Shown here: piece after piece, positions 1 through 10,062 of the stretch
Layout of the letters: each line of letters opens with the position of its first letter
Position numbering within the stretch: the stretch's first letter is position 1
Source: Lachnospiraceae bacterium
GTDB lineage: Bacteria; Bacillota; Clostridia; Lachnospirales; Lachnospiraceae
Direction: 5' to 3'
DNA length: 49,188 nt
Assembly (NCBI GenBank): GCA_024680055.1
Contig: JAILCP010000064.1
Location: 1 to 49,188, forward strand
Position numbers and translations under genes: made by a program
Notes under the pieces: generated by a model
What the model saw: only the letters and a program-made list of their open reading frames with translations
Databases searched by the model: none
What the model was told of the DNA's origin: nothing

Positions 1-2469
1 GTAAGAGAGCAAATGGAAAAGGATGTTATTTCAAAAGTTGATGCTGCAATTCCGGCGGAAACAGACAGTGATTTTGAAATACCGGGATCCATTGAAAATA
101 TATCCTATACAGATATTAGCGTAACATCATCAGATAAAGAGGTGGTTGAACTGAAAGCTGGTGAATACGATTATAACACCTGGAAAAAGAAACCAACGAA
201 AGCAATTGTAAAACAAGGAACCGAAGCAAAACAGGTAACGTTAACCGCTACCTTCACATTTAACAGGACAGATTATAGTAGTACTATTCTCTTTACAAAG
301 GATTACACAGTTACAGTGAAACCGAAAAGTGCAGAACAGTATGAGGCCATAAGACAGGAACTGGTAAAAGAAATTGAAGAGGGTATAAATAAGTATAAAT
401 TTACTGATTCTGTTACAGGAGAAGAACTGAAAAAAGATGGAGATGCTTATGTGACAACAGAGGACATCCAGTTACCAAAACCAAGTCGTCTTGGAGGAAA
501 CGGATCAGCAAGACCGGTGTGGTTATCTGTAGATGATGTTACATATGCAAAAGATCCATCCGGACAAAAGAATGCCAGAAAGGTAGATATTCTTAGACCG
601 GGAGTGGGAAAGGAAGACGGAATTTTCCATTTGACCATTACTGTGGATGACTCCAAGGATAGTGGTGTAATTGCATCAAAGACCTATACCTTTAAAATAA
701 AAGCGCTCACACAAAAAGAATTAGGTGATGAGTTGACTTTAATGAAAACTGTTAAAGAGCATTATTTTGACGGAATCAAAGGTGAAAATGCATCTGCCAC
801 TGAAATTACAACGAATTTACATAATTTTAGAGAAGCATGGTTTGATGAAAATCAATCACTTGTGTGGGTATATGATAGTAAATACGACAAAAATCATGGA
901 ATTACGCCGGATGATATCGAGGGTTATGATTCTATGGGTTCACAGAAATGGAGAACCTTCCGTACTTCCAATGAAAGCGTAATTGCACCGGAAAATCTTT
1001 TGGTAACTCGGCAGAAAGAACATACAAGGGTTAAAATTGATAGTGAGCTTACAAGTAAGACGTTTGGTAAATACGGCGAACTCTACCTGAAAGACAGTGT
1101 AAAATACGCAGAATACAAAGATTTTGCAGCACTTTACAAGCAGCCGGTTTCCGTTACCGTAGTTGTTCTTGGAACCAATCCAACAAAAGAATTGGAGCCG
1201 GAGGAACCTGCAAGCAAAGATAACACTTCCGGAGAGAAGAAGCAGGAAGAAGCAAAGATTCAGGCATCCTTTACCTTAAAAGGTTTGGATGGTGAGACTT
1301 TGATTGCGAACACGTCTGTAAGTGATTTGCAAAATGGAACCACAGCATTTGATGTACTTGCTAAAGTATTTAAAGAAAATGGTTATAATTACATTGGTAG
1401 TGGGTACTATATAGAGGGAGTAAAAAAATCAGATGGCAGCACCCTCTATGAAAAGGATGCCGGTAAAAACTCCGGATGGATGTACCGTGTAAACGGACAT
1501 TTGCCAAATGTCAGTATTGGAAACTATGTATTAAGCGATGGAGATAACATTGAGTTTTTCTTTGTAAACGATTACAACAATTTATTTACAAAAGACGGCA
1601 AAGAAAAACCTGCATCAGAAGTAAAAGACGAAGCTTCTTCAGCGGAAAAGAAAGAGGAAGAAAAGAAAGACGAGAAGAAAGAAGAAGCAAAGGTTGAACG
1701 TCAGGAAGTTAAAAATGAGGACGGAACAACCACAGTAACTGAAAAAACAGAAACAACAAAAGAGACCAAGCTTGAAATTGTAACAAAAGATGAATCCGGA
1801 AAAGCCCAAAAGACCATTGAAATTACAGTGCCAAAGGATACCACAAAGACTCCGGAAGCGGAAGTGACTCAGGTGGTACCTAAGAAAGAAAAGCTGAAAA
1901 TTTCAGAAGACGTGGCAAAAGAAATTCAGAAGAATGCAGATTCCAAGAAGGTGGAAGTAACCCTTCGTGTAAATGACGACAAGGGAAAAGAAAAATATAC
2001 AGTCACCACAACAGCGCAGAATCTGGCCAACGAAGAGGAACTGTTTTTGTACAAGCTGGATGAAAAGGGCAACAAAGTTCTTGTAAATAGTAAGACCTAT
2101 AAAAAGGACGAGGACGGCAATTTTGCAGTCAGCGTGAAAACAAAAGGTGATTACATTCTTTGTAATGCCAAAGAAGCGAAACAGGTGGAGAAAGCGATTT
2201 TGAAAACTGTTCAGCCTGCAACGAAGAGTGTAACCGTAGCTTCCGATCAGAAGATTACCATGAACCTTTCCAAGAAACTGGATATGGATAATGTTAAGAG
2301 CATAAAATATGTCAGCACCAAAAAGGCTGTGGCCAAAGTTTCAAAGAATGGTAAAATTACCGCACAACATGCAGGAACCGTAAAAATTAAAGCCATTGTT
2401 ACATTGAAGAATGGGGAAAAGAAAACGGTTGTAATGAAGGTAAAAGTTAAAAAAGACAGAAAGAAATAA
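1..2469 (+). CDS. Secreted surface protein with Ig-like, DUF4430 and Big_2 domains (5' end missing)
   Basis: The frame is open from base 1. The first ATG (13) is followed by no signal peptide and has no clear ribosome binding site, so the window probably cuts off the N-terminus. The first ~240 visible residues look like degenerate bacterial Ig-like repeats. A DUF4430-like domain spans about residues 415-520 (counted from Met at 13), with the pattern GWMYRVNG and a final FFFVNDY. It is followed by a Lys/Glu-rich linker (about 540-580). A Big_2-like Ig domain ends the protein (about 735-815), with the typical KAVAKVSKNGKITA stretch. There is no LPXTG motif or membrane anchor; the tail is very basic. 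DUF4430 is often found in exported ligand-binding or adhesive proteins. Substrate unknown. The gene ends at a strong terminator, separating it from the sortase operon. Confidence 0.8.
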   Translation, partial: VREQMEKDVISKVDAAIPAETDSDFEIPGSIENISYTDISVTSSDKEVVELKAGEYDYNTWKKKPTKAIVKQGTEAKQVTLTATFTFNRTDYSSTILFTKDYTVTVKPKSAEQYEAIRQELVKEIEEGINKYKFTDSVTGEELKKDGDAYVTTEDIQLPKPSRLGGNGSARPVWLSVDDVTYAKDPSGQKNARKVDILRPGVGKEDGIFHLTITVDDSKDSGVIASKTYTFKIKALTQKELGDELTLMKTVKEHYFDGIKGENASATEITTNLHNFREAWFDENQSLVWVYDSKYDKNHGITPDDIEGYDSMGSQKWRTFRTSNESVIAPENLLVTRQKEHTRVKIDSELTSKTFGKYGELYLKDSVKYAEYKDFAALYKQPVSVTVVVLGTNPTKELEPEEPASKDNTSGEKKQEEAKIQASFTLKGLDGETLIANTSVSDLQNGTTAFDVLAKVFKENGYNYIGSGYYIEGVKKSDGSTLYEKDAGKNSGWMYRVNGHLPNVSIGNYVLSDGDNIEFFFVNDYNNLFTKDGKEKPASEVKDEASSAEKKEEEKKDEKKEEAKVERQEVKNEDGTTTVTEKTETTKETKLEIVTKDESGKAQKTIEITVPKDTTKTPEAEVTQVVPKKEKLKISEDVAKEIQKNADSKKVEVTLRVNDDKGKEKYTVTTTAQNLANEEELFLYKLDEKGNKVLVNSKTYKKDEDGNFAVSVKTKGDYILCNAKEAKQVEKAILKTVQPATKSVTVASDQKITMNLSKKLDMDNVKSIKYVSTKKAVAKVSKNGKITAQHAGTVKIKAIVTLKNGEKKTVVMKVKVKKDRKK

Positions 2470-2488
2470 AGCAGAAGAGCAAAAAAAG

Positions 2489-2522
2489 GGCTTCCGTTCA
2501 GAAATGGACGGAAGCCTTTTTT
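2489..2522 (+). terminator. Intrinsic terminator after the surface protein
   Basis: A 12-bp stem (2489-2500 with 2505-2516, one G-T wobble) closed by a GAAA tetraloop is followed by six T. It lies 20 bases after the stop codon. Confidence 0.9.
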
Positions 2523-2604
2523 GAGACCTTTTACCAGGCCGGTGGTTTTATTATAGCATAAATGACCATATAAAAAATAGGAAACTAAAAATGTCAAAAT
2601 AGTG

Positions 2605-2633
2605 TTGTAAATGTGAAAAAAATGTGTTAAAGT
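2605..2633 (+). promoter_or_regulatory. Candidate promoter for the sortase-adhesin operon
   Basis: TTGTAA, a 17-bp spacer and TAAAGT lie about 80 bp upstream of the sortase start. The match to SigA consensus is moderate. Downstream in the leader (2640-2661) is a 7-bp hairpin followed by five T, which could act as a weak attenuator. Confidence 0.45.
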
Positions 2634-2711
2634 CCTCTCTGGCTGTAAAATATTACGGCCATTTTTCCTATAAAAACAAGTGTTTAAGAGAAATTAAGAG
2701 AAGTAGAAAAA

Positions 2712-3458
2712 ATGAAAATAATGAAAAAAAGAAAATGGTTGTTAGGAATCATATTAGTGATAATTTTGGGTGGAAGCTTTTTCTTCTATGAAAAGTTTCA
2801 AGACCATCAGGTGAAAAAAAGGTCTTCGGAGTTAACGAAGGTGAAGGAAACACTGGGTGTGGCAAAAGAAGAAGAAAACACGCCGGAATTTGCAGACGTG
2901 GATTTTGAAAAATTGCAAAAAGAGAATCAGGATGTGTATGCTTGGATTTACATTCCGGGAACGAAGGTAAATTATCCGGTGTTACAAAACCAACAGGAGC
3001 CGGACTATTACCTGGATCACAATCTGGATGGGCAAAAAGGTTACCCGGCCTGCATTTACACACAACCCAGAAATCAAAAGGATTTTCAGGATCCGGACAC
3101 AGTGATTTACGGACACAACATGAAGGACGGTTCCATGTTTGGAGGATTGAAGTTATTTCTTGAAAGGGAATATAGAAAAAAACATGGAAACTTGTACATT
3201 TATACTCCGGATAAGGTGATGACCTATGAACTGGTGGGGGCATATATCAGCGACGATGCGTTGATTTTAAATAAATATCATGATTTTGAAAATCCGGAAG
3301 ATTTTCAGGATTACCTGGAACAGGTTGTGGAGAAGTCAGAGGAACCTCTTCGATTAAATACGGGGGATCGTTTGATTACGTTGTCCACCTGTACAAGTGA
3401 AGAAGATCAACGGCTATTGGTACAATTTGTTCAAAGAAAAATAGAGGAGAGAAATTAA
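2712..3458 (+). CDS. Class B-type sortase
   Basis: A 248-residue membrane-anchored transpeptidase. Residues 8-26 form an N-terminal membrane segment. The catalytic triad is visible: His135 in YGHNMKDGSMF, Cys227 in LSTCTSEED and Arg234 in the following QRLLVQF. The signature VNYPVLQ and the overall length fit class B sortases, which attach surface proteins to peptidoglycan or build pili. The start at 2712 is the first ATG and gives the expected Lys-rich start followed by a hydrophobic segment. The stop codon overlaps the start of the next gene by one base (TAATG), so the two are probably translationally coupled and the giant adhesin is the likely substrate. Confidence 0.93.
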   Translation: MKIMKKRKWLLGIILVIILGGSFFFYEKFQDHQVKKRSSELTKVKETLGVAKEEENTPEFADVDFEKLQKENQDVYAWIYIPGTKVNYPVLQNQQEPDYYLDHNLDGQKGYPACIYTQPRNQKDFQDPDTVIYGHNMKDGSMFGGLKLFLEREYRKKHGNLYIYTPDKVMTYELVGAYISDDALILNKYHDFENPEDFQDYLEQVVEKSEEPLRLNTGDRLITLSTCTSEEDQRLLVQFVQRKIEERN

Positions 3459-6400
3459 TGTATTATCAGAAAATGTTGCGTAAAAACTCATTTTTTACAA
3501 GGACCATTGCAATGGTTCTTTTTTTGGCAATGGTGATTACGTCCTTGCCGTTTCGCGGAGCCTTAAAAGTGCGGGCAGAAGGAGGAAGAAATATCAATGA
3601 TTCTGCCAGCATCCATTTTACCGTAAAAGAGGATGCCTTTAAGTACTCTGTAGCGGGCGAACGAAAAGAATTGATACAGAGCCAGGAGGGAAATGAGACT
3701 GTTTTAGACTTTGAAGAGGGAATCGCTCCGGATTCCATTGAAGGTTTCAGTTATTTGTTGAAATTTTCCATTGAAGATCCAAAGGAGCGAGATATTAATG
3801 AGGGAGATTACATTGAAATTCCCATTGCCCCTCAGTTAAAAGTAACCGAGTACCCACAGGTGCTTGCAGATGTTAGCGACAGCAGCATTGTATATGCAAC
3901 AGCTGAATATAAGGAGCCGGTGCAAAATGAAGCCACCGGAGAATTTGAAAGCGGATACCTTCGCTACGTTTTTACCAAATGTATGGAATACAAAGAGGAA
4001 GAGGAAGAGGAAAACGAAGCCATTTATGGAATTTCCGGACAGATGGCGTTTGATTATACTTTTACCAAGGCAGCCCTTAGCGAAGAAGATGTGACAAAAG
4101 CATCCCTGGTTCCTCATCTCAACGGAATTGAGAAGAACTATTCCATCAACCTGCCAAAGGTTACAAACACCGTTACGGGAATTACCAAGGTGGGTACAGT
4201 GAATTCAGAAAACAACAGCGTAGACTGGGAAATTACCGTGGGCAGCGACAGCCTTTGTAAAGGAAACAGCCTAGAGGGAGTTACCGTCACCGATCAGTTT
4301 AATCCGGAAGAGTTGACCCTTACATCTTCCAGCGTGGAGATGGAAAAACAGGAGGAGGGAAACTATTCCTATACCTTTAAAGCAGGAGATGTGGCACCAC
4401 AAACCATTCACGTGACAACGGGATTTACCGACGGGGTGATTGCAAATGCAAACAAAAACCCGGGAGATGTAACCGTTACCAACAAAGCCACCATGAATGT
4501 GGAGGGACAGGAACCAAGTGAAACACAGGATACGGTAACTGTTCCGGCTTTTGCCATTGAAAAAGACGGTCGTCAGATTGACGGTAATACTATGGAATGG
4601 TCTTTGATTGTGAATAAAGAGCGGGTCAACGTGTACCGTGCACTGATTCTTGATCCGTTACAGAAAGAGCTTACCATCGACGATACTTTTGGAATTCATG
4701 TGGAGGAATTAAATCCGGAGGATCATGAGGCGGTAGAATCCGTGGTTCTTCATAAAGAAGAAAGTAGTATGAGCTTTTCTGACGGAGTATCTCTTTCACT
4801 TGCCAATGGAGAGACCTTTGGGGAAAAAGAGTATACCCACTCAAGTCATCAGCTGGCGCTGCATTTTAGCAGTTCCTTTGCAAAGACTTATAAGGTTACA
4901 TTTCGAACTATAGTTACACCGTCAGAAGAGGAAGAAGCGACTCAGACACAGCAAATTACCAATCAGGCCAACGCTCTGGTATCATTCCCGACGGGAAATG
5001 GCGGAACCGGATTTATGGAGTACGGACAGTGCAGTGTTACAGAAGATTTTGTGACAGCCCATTTGGAAGTTGCCGGAAAAGGGGGAGACCTTACCACCGG
5101 TAAAATGAAGTGGGCAGCCATTCCATCCTGTAAACAGGAGTATAAAGATGCAACTGTTATTTTACATCCGGCTGCTGACGATCAGACCCTGGATGTGGAG
5201 TCTGTACATGTTAAGAGAACAGGACATCTTAGCGAGGAGGATTTGACTGAGGCTGAGGGTGTTGCTTTTACCACAGAGGAAGCAGGCGGAACCATTAAGG
5301 TTTTCATTGATGGAGATGCCTTAAAGAGTGCGGGTCTTCAGTTAAAAGATGTGTGTATTGTATATGAAACCATCGCCAGAGACTATTTTTTAAGTGATGT
5401 AAAACATGCATACACCCAGCAGGGAAAAATTCAGGTAACCAATTCCTATAATTCAGAGTACGAGTATGAAACAAGCGCGTCTCAGGAATTGAAAAACGAA
5501 CTTTTAAGCAAGTCAGTGGAGCTTTTAAAAGCAGAAAATCACAATGGTGAAAATTATTTCCATTTCCGATTACTGATCAACAAAAATGCCATGACCCTGC
5601 CAAACTTAACGGTAACAGATGAGCTTTCCGGTATTCTTTTTACCACAGAAAACAAAAATCTTACCGAAGAGGACGCAAGCCCTGGAGAAGCCCTTTCAGA
5701 CAGTGACTACGAAGTGGTAAAAGAAGGGGAATATGCTCCATACATTGCCACACTTTCCGGAGAGGAAGAGGTGGTTGATTCTGAACGACAGGTTCAATTT
5801 GATGGCTCCAAACTGGTGTACAAAGAGGCAGAAAACAGTGAGGCTTTGGTATGTCATTTTTATGTGAAACTGACAGCACAGGGTAAAAAGGATCTTGGCC
5901 TTCAAAAGGCTAAAAATCAGTACGTCTATGCAGTAAATAAGGCCAATCTTACCTCAAAGAAGGACGGAGCGCTTTACGCAGAGGGAGAAGCGACTGCCGC
6001 CAGTGTGGATCAAATGTTGAGTACTGCAGCAATGGAAAAATCAGCAGTACAGGGCATGAATGAGAATGGAGAGGCAACATCGGAAATTGATTGGACGCTG
6101 GATGTAAATAAGGCCTGTTTGAATCATTTTAACAGCGAAGAACCTTCGGAAATCACCATTGAAGATCGAATTCCGGACGGATTGACCTTAGATAAGGATT
6201 CTATTTTAATAAACGGAGAATCAAATGGGTTTAGCGTTACAGCCAAAAAATTGTATGATGGCGCACCGTATACACTTTTAACCATACAGTATACACCGAA
6301 AACAGCCACAGAGCATGATGTGATTAGCTATCATACCATTATGGTGGATGATGCTGCAAAGTTTGAAAACACAGTAAAAATCAGCGTTTTGGGAAAAGAA

Positions 6401-9400
6401 TCCGGATTGTACAAAGGAAGCATTGATGCAAAAGATTTTAGTATGATTTCCGGGTACAAAATGAGCGTATTTACCTTAACCAAGGTGGACAGCCTTTCCA
6501 ATTCCGTAAACAAAATCGGAATCGGCGGAGTGCATTTCGGATTATACGATACACCGGAATGTAGTGGGGAACCTGTTGATGAGGGCTATACCAACGAAAA
6601 CGGTAAAGTCAGTCTGATGGGTAAGTATTATAAGAACGAAATGAATCAGCAGACCAATGAATATAAACCTGCAGTTTACTATATTAAAGAGATTGGGATT
6701 GTGGGAGACAACAAGAATTCCTACACTCCTGATACCACCACGGTTTACGGTCCTTATACCACCGGAAAAAACGGCGTGGCAAAAGCCGGACGAAAGGTCA
6801 TCAAACCAACGGTTTACAAGGACGGAAAGAGCACAGCAACCGGGCTTAGCTATTTTACCAACAACCGAATTGCAGATGACAACAAAGTTGGTACAGCAAA
6901 GATTGAAAAGCAGTTTGAACATAAAGAGGGAGGTGCAATTACCACCAACCAAAGGGCTACCTTTGCTCTTTATGCATATCCAAACACTGCAAAAGAAGTT
7001 ACCAATTATGATATTAAATACGCTTACCGCGTGAAATTTACGAAAAATGAAAATACCTATACCATGATTTCACCGGATCAGGCGCAAAAAACAGATCTTG
7101 ACACCATCGAAATTGTAAGCGACGCGCAGGAAGGAAAAGCCGATTTTACGTTGGATAAACTGCCATGGGGCACCTACGGACTGGTGGAAGAAAGTGCACC
7201 TGACGGATACGTTGGAACCAACATCGGAAACAAAAATCCAAAGATTTTCAGTGTGGTGGAAGAAGAGGGAAACACATTGGTTCAATTCCAGCAGGGAGAA
7301 GAGGCCAAGGTCGCGGCCAATAACCGTTTTGACAGTGTTACCGACGATCATATGGGAGTGATCATCAATCACCAGACAAAAGTTTCCTTTGCAGACTATG
7401 ATCCTGAGGATGACGCAAAGAAGTTTTCCGGGGTAACCTACGTGATTACATCTTCCGGAAATGAAGAAGCAAGAGAAGTGACCTTAACGGATTCAGAAAG
7501 TCCTGTAATTTACGGTCAGTTTAAAACCGGCGTGACCTATACCGTTTGGGAAAAGGAAACCACAATTCCAAAGGGATATGTGAAAACACCGAAGTTTACC
7601 TTCACAATTGACAATGGAAACGGAGAAATAAAACTTTCTTCCGGCGCCCCGGCCGTTGTGGACAAGGAAAGTAACACCATTAAAATCAAAGAAGAAAAAA
7701 TCGGTGCTGTGATTTCCAAGATCAGCCAGAACAAGGATGAAAAGGTGGAAGGCGCCAAATTAACGGTGACCGGAGACTTTATGGACGGAAGCACAGTAAA
7801 GGAAATTACCACAACCAAAGAAGATGATACTTCCCTTAGGGGACAGCTGATTGTGGGAAAAGAATATACCATTACCGAAGAGGCACCGAAGGGTTACGTA
7901 CAGCCAACCACTTCCGTGGCCTTTCAAGTGAATTACGATGGAAGCCTTACAGTGACAAAGGCAGGAAATGCCACCTTAACACTGACCTGCGAAAAGGTTC
8001 AGCATTTGATTTTGACCAACGTAAAGCTTCAGGCTACTTTTACCCTGAAAGATCAAAACAACAAGGGAATTGAAGGTGCCACATTTGTGGTAACAAATAC
8101 AGAGGGAGAAGAGATGGGAAGTTTTACCACCTCTATGGAGAACTCCTATACCGGTACCTTCAACAACCTGGAAACAGTACATGATTACATTATTACAGAG
8201 ACAAAATGCAACGAAGATTACCTGGATGCCAAGAATCAGAGCCTTTCCATTCATGTGAAAGAAGACGGAACCATCACCATGGAGAAAAATGAGCAGACCC
8301 TGACTTCAGATCATACCGAAGATGAGACAAAGGATGCCAAGGTAACCCTTTATAATCATCATATTGAAGCAAGTATGGAGATTACCAAAGTGGATGCAAG
8401 TGACAGTACCAAGGTACTTTCCGGAGCGGAATTTGCGCTTGTGAAAGACAACAAAACCTACACCACCTGCGTCACAGGGGAAGATGGAAAAGCCGTAGTT
8501 TCCAAATTGCCACGAGGCACCTATGAGGTAAAGGAAACAAAGGCCCCAACCGGTTATGGCAAGGATTCTTTTACCGGCTGGAGTTTTGTGGTGGCGGCAG
8601 AAAATGATGGAGCGACGTTTGCAAAAACCATTACCAACAGTGAAACCAATTTTGCGGTAAAAACCGTTGTGGATGAGGGCAATCAGGTCAATGAACCGCT
8701 ACATGATTACAAAAACATCGAAAATGCAGAAGTAGGCATTTATAGTGATGAGGCCTGCACACAGCTGTACCATACTTACACCACCAACGAAAACGGTGAA
8801 ATCGCACAGCAGAATTTGCCGGAGGGCACCTATTATGTGCAGGAATTAAACTTAAACAACAGCGGTATTAAGAAAAACAATACCGTATTTAAACTGGTGG
8901 TGGCTGCCAAATCTAAGCTGTACACCTTGTCCGGAGAAGAGGTAAAAGGTAATACCATAATCAATGACAGCTATCGCGGAGCTTTTACCTTTACCAAGGT
9001 GGACGCCAACCAAAAGGACCATGTTATTGAAAATTCCACCTATGGAATTTTTGAAGTAGATGATAAAAATCAGGCCAACTACCTTGGAGACAGCGTTTCC
9101 AAGGAAGATGGAAGTGTAACCTTCAATCATTTGATTGCAAACAGAACCTACCTGGTAAAAGAACTGGAAGCACCGGAGGGATATCAGTTATCTGCCAACG
9201 GAATCAGTTTTTGCATCAACCTGCCAAAATCCGGGGAAGAGGAATGTTCCTATACGGTTTTGGACATGGGAGATGGAACCATGGAAGAAAAGGACGGCAA
9301 TCTTATATGGAAAGAACCGCGTCTCAACCTTGTAATCAACAAGGTGGATGAATCCGGAAAACTGATTGAAGGAGCTTCACTGGAATTAAAAGATAAAGAG

Positions 9401-9973
9401 GGAATTGTGATTGATGCATGGACCTCTGAAAAAGATACGGAACATGTTGTGGAATATGAAAAGCTGAAAGGTGTTAAAGCCAACGATATTCTGATTATTC
9501 ATGAGGTGGAAGCACCACAGGGATATGAAAAGGCAGCAGATAAGGCCTTTTCTGTAAAAGAGTTGCGAATTGCTCCGGAGGATGTGGCTCATAACGAGGA
9601 AGAAATTTCCTTTAAAAACGCTCAGACAGAATTATTTGTGAACAGAAAACCGGGAAGTAACGGGGCACCGGGTGGCGCAGTGGCAGAGCCGGAAAATAAA
9701 CCAACGCCGGAAGTTGAACAGAAAGTGCCAAACTCAAAGGATAAAACAGTAAAAGATAAGCCATCAAAGGATAAAATAGTAAAAGATAAGCCATCAAAGA
9801 ATAAGACGGCAAAAAATAAATCAACAAAGGATAAGGAAAACAGGCAGCAAAAGAATCGAAGCAATGTAGCCATTCATGTGAAGAAGTTACTGAAAAGATT
9901 CCGGTATCATGACTCCAATGTCTCTGTAAAATCACCAAAAACCGGAGAAACACATTTTAAATGGGGATTCTAA
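3458..9973 (+). CDS. Giant Cna_B-repeat surface adhesin or pilin-like protein with SPKTG motif
   Basis: 2171 residues. A signal peptide covers about residues 1-40 (basic start, hydrophobic core, cleavage near VRAEGG). The N-terminal half (about 45-1000) holds several collagen-binding-adhesin-like Ig modules, each closing with a V-T-N-K-A type strand. Between about 1010 and 2050 I count nine Cna_B/SpaA-like modules. Most have a TKVD-type first strand and an E-box near the end (for example YYIKEIG, TYEVKETKAP, TYLVKELEAPEGY), as in domains that form Lys-Asn isopeptide bonds. A Lys-rich repeat follows (about 2095-2130). The protein ends SPKTGETHFKWGF. SPKTG resembles a sortase signal, but no hydrophobic segment or basic tail follows it, and neither other frame restores one. 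Export and an adhesive role are likely; how it is anchored is unclear. Confidence 0.9.
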   Translation: MYYQKMLRKNSFFTRTIAMVLFLAMVITSLPFRGALKVRAEGGRNINDSASIHFTVKEDAFKYSVAGERKELIQSQEGNETVLDFEEGIAPDSIEGFSYLLKFSIEDPKERDINEGDYIEIPIAPQLKVTEYPQVLADVSDSSIVYATAEYKEPVQNEATGEFESGYLRYVFTKCMEYKEEEEEENEAIYGISGQMAFDYTFTKAALSEEDVTKASLVPHLNGIEKNYSINLPKVTNTVTGITKVGTVNSENNSVDWEITVGSDSLCKGNSLEGVTVTDQFNPEELTLTSSSVEMEKQEEGNYSYTFKAGDVAPQTIHVTTGFTDGVIANANKNPGDVTVTNKATMNVEGQEPSETQDTVTVPAFAIEKDGRQIDGNTMEWSLIVNKERVNVYRALILDPLQKELTIDDTFGIHVEELNPEDHEAVESVVLHKEESSMSFSDGVSLSLANGETFGEKEYTHSSHQLALHFSSSFAKTYKVTFRTIVTPSEEEEATQTQQITNQANALVSFPTGNGGTGFMEYGQCSVTEDFVTAHLEVAGKGGDLTTGKMKWAAIPSCKQEYKDATVILHPAADDQTLDVESVHVKRTGHLSEEDLTEAEGVAFTTEEAGGTIKVFIDGDALKSAGLQLKDVCIVYETIARDYFLSDVKHAYTQQGKIQVTNSYNSEYEYETSASQELKNELLSKSVELLKAENHNGENYFHFRLLINKNAMTLPNLTVTDELSGILFTTENKNLTEEDASPGEALSDSDYEVVKEGEYAPYIATLSGEEEVVDSERQVQFDGSKLVYKEAENSEALVCHFYVKLTAQGKKDLGLQKAKNQYVYAVNKANLTSKKDGALYAEGEATAASVDQMLSTAAMEKSAVQGMNENGEATSEIDWTLDVNKACLNHFNSEEPSEITIEDRIPDGLTLDKDSILINGESNGFSVTAKKLYDGAPYTLLTIQYTPKTATEHDVISYHTIMVDDAAKFENTVKISVLGKESGLYKGSIDAKDFSMISGYKMSVFTLTKVDSLSNSVNKIGIGGVHFGLYDTPECSGEPVDEGYTNENGKVSLMGKYYKNEMNQQTNEYKPAVYYIKEIGIVGDNKNSYTPDTTTVYGPYTTGKNGVAKAGRKVIKPTVYKDGKSTATGLSYFTNNRIADDNKVGTAKIEKQFEHKEGGAITTNQRATFALYAYPNTAKEVTNYDIKYAYRVKFTKNENTYTMISPDQAQKTDLDTIEIVSDAQEGKADFTLDKLPWGTYGLVEESAPDGYVGTNIGNKNPKIFSVVEEEGNTLVQFQQGEEAKVAANNRFDSVTDDHMGVIINHQTKVSFADYDPEDDAKKFSGVTYVITSSGNEEAREVTLTDSESPVIYGQFKTGVTYTVWEKETTIPKGYVKTPKFTFTIDNGNGEIKLSSGAPAVVDKESNTIKIKEEKIGAVISKISQNKDEKVEGAKLTVTGDFMDGSTVKEITTTKEDDTSLRGQLIVGKEYTITEEAPKGYVQPTTSVAFQVNYDGSLTVTKAGNATLTLTCEKVQHLILTNVKLQATFTLKDQNNKGIEGATFVVTNTEGEEMGSFTTSMENSYTGTFNNLETVHDYIITETKCNEDYLDAKNQSLSIHVKEDGTITMEKNEQTLTSDHTEDETKDAKVTLYNHHIEASMEITKVDASDSTKVLSGAEFALVKDNKTYTTCVTGEDGKAVVSKLPRGTYEVKETKAPTGYGKDSFTGWSFVVAAENDGATFAKTITNSETNFAVKTVVDEGNQVNEPLHDYKNIENAEVGIYSDEACTQLYHTYTTNENGEIAQQNLPEGTYYVQELNLNNSGIKKNNTVFKLVVAAKSKLYTLSGEEVKGNTIINDSYRGAFTFTKVDANQKDHVIENSTYGIFEVDDKNQANYLGDSVSKEDGSVTFNHLIANRTYLVKELEAPEGYQLSANGISFCINLPKSGEEECSYTVLDMGDGTMEEKDGNLIWKEPRLNLVINKVDESGKLIEGASLELKDKEGIVIDAWTSEKDTEHVVEYEKLKGVKANDILIIHEVEAPQGYEKAADKAFSVKELRIAPEDVAHNEEEISFKNAQTELFVNRKPGSNGAPGGAVAEPENKPTPEVEQKVPNSKDKTVKDKPSKDKIVKDKPSKNKTAKNKSTKDKENRQQKNRSNVAIHVKKLLKRFRYHDSNVSVKSPKTGETHFKWGF
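9741..9830 (+). repeat. 30-bp tandem repeat inside the adhesin gene
   Basis: Three tandem 30-bp copies (9741, 9771, 9801), the first two nearly identical, the third diverged, with a partial copy on each side. They encode a ten-residue Lys-rich unit of the form DK-V-KDKPSK. Such a basic stretch may thread or bind the wall; copy number may vary between strains. Confidence 0.9.
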
Positions 9974-9996
9974 TGAGGGGCATGACAAATTGTTAT

Positions 9997-10025
9997 TTGC
10001 ATAACGTATTGAAGTAGCCTATAAT
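9997..10025 (+). promoter_or_regulatory. SigA-like promoter for the 139-residue protein gene
   Basis: TTGCAT, a 17-bp spacer and a perfect TATAAT, about 37 bp before the start codon at 10063. Confidence 0.75.
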
Positions 10026-10062
10026 TATATTTGAAATTAGAATAAATAAGGAGGCTACCACA

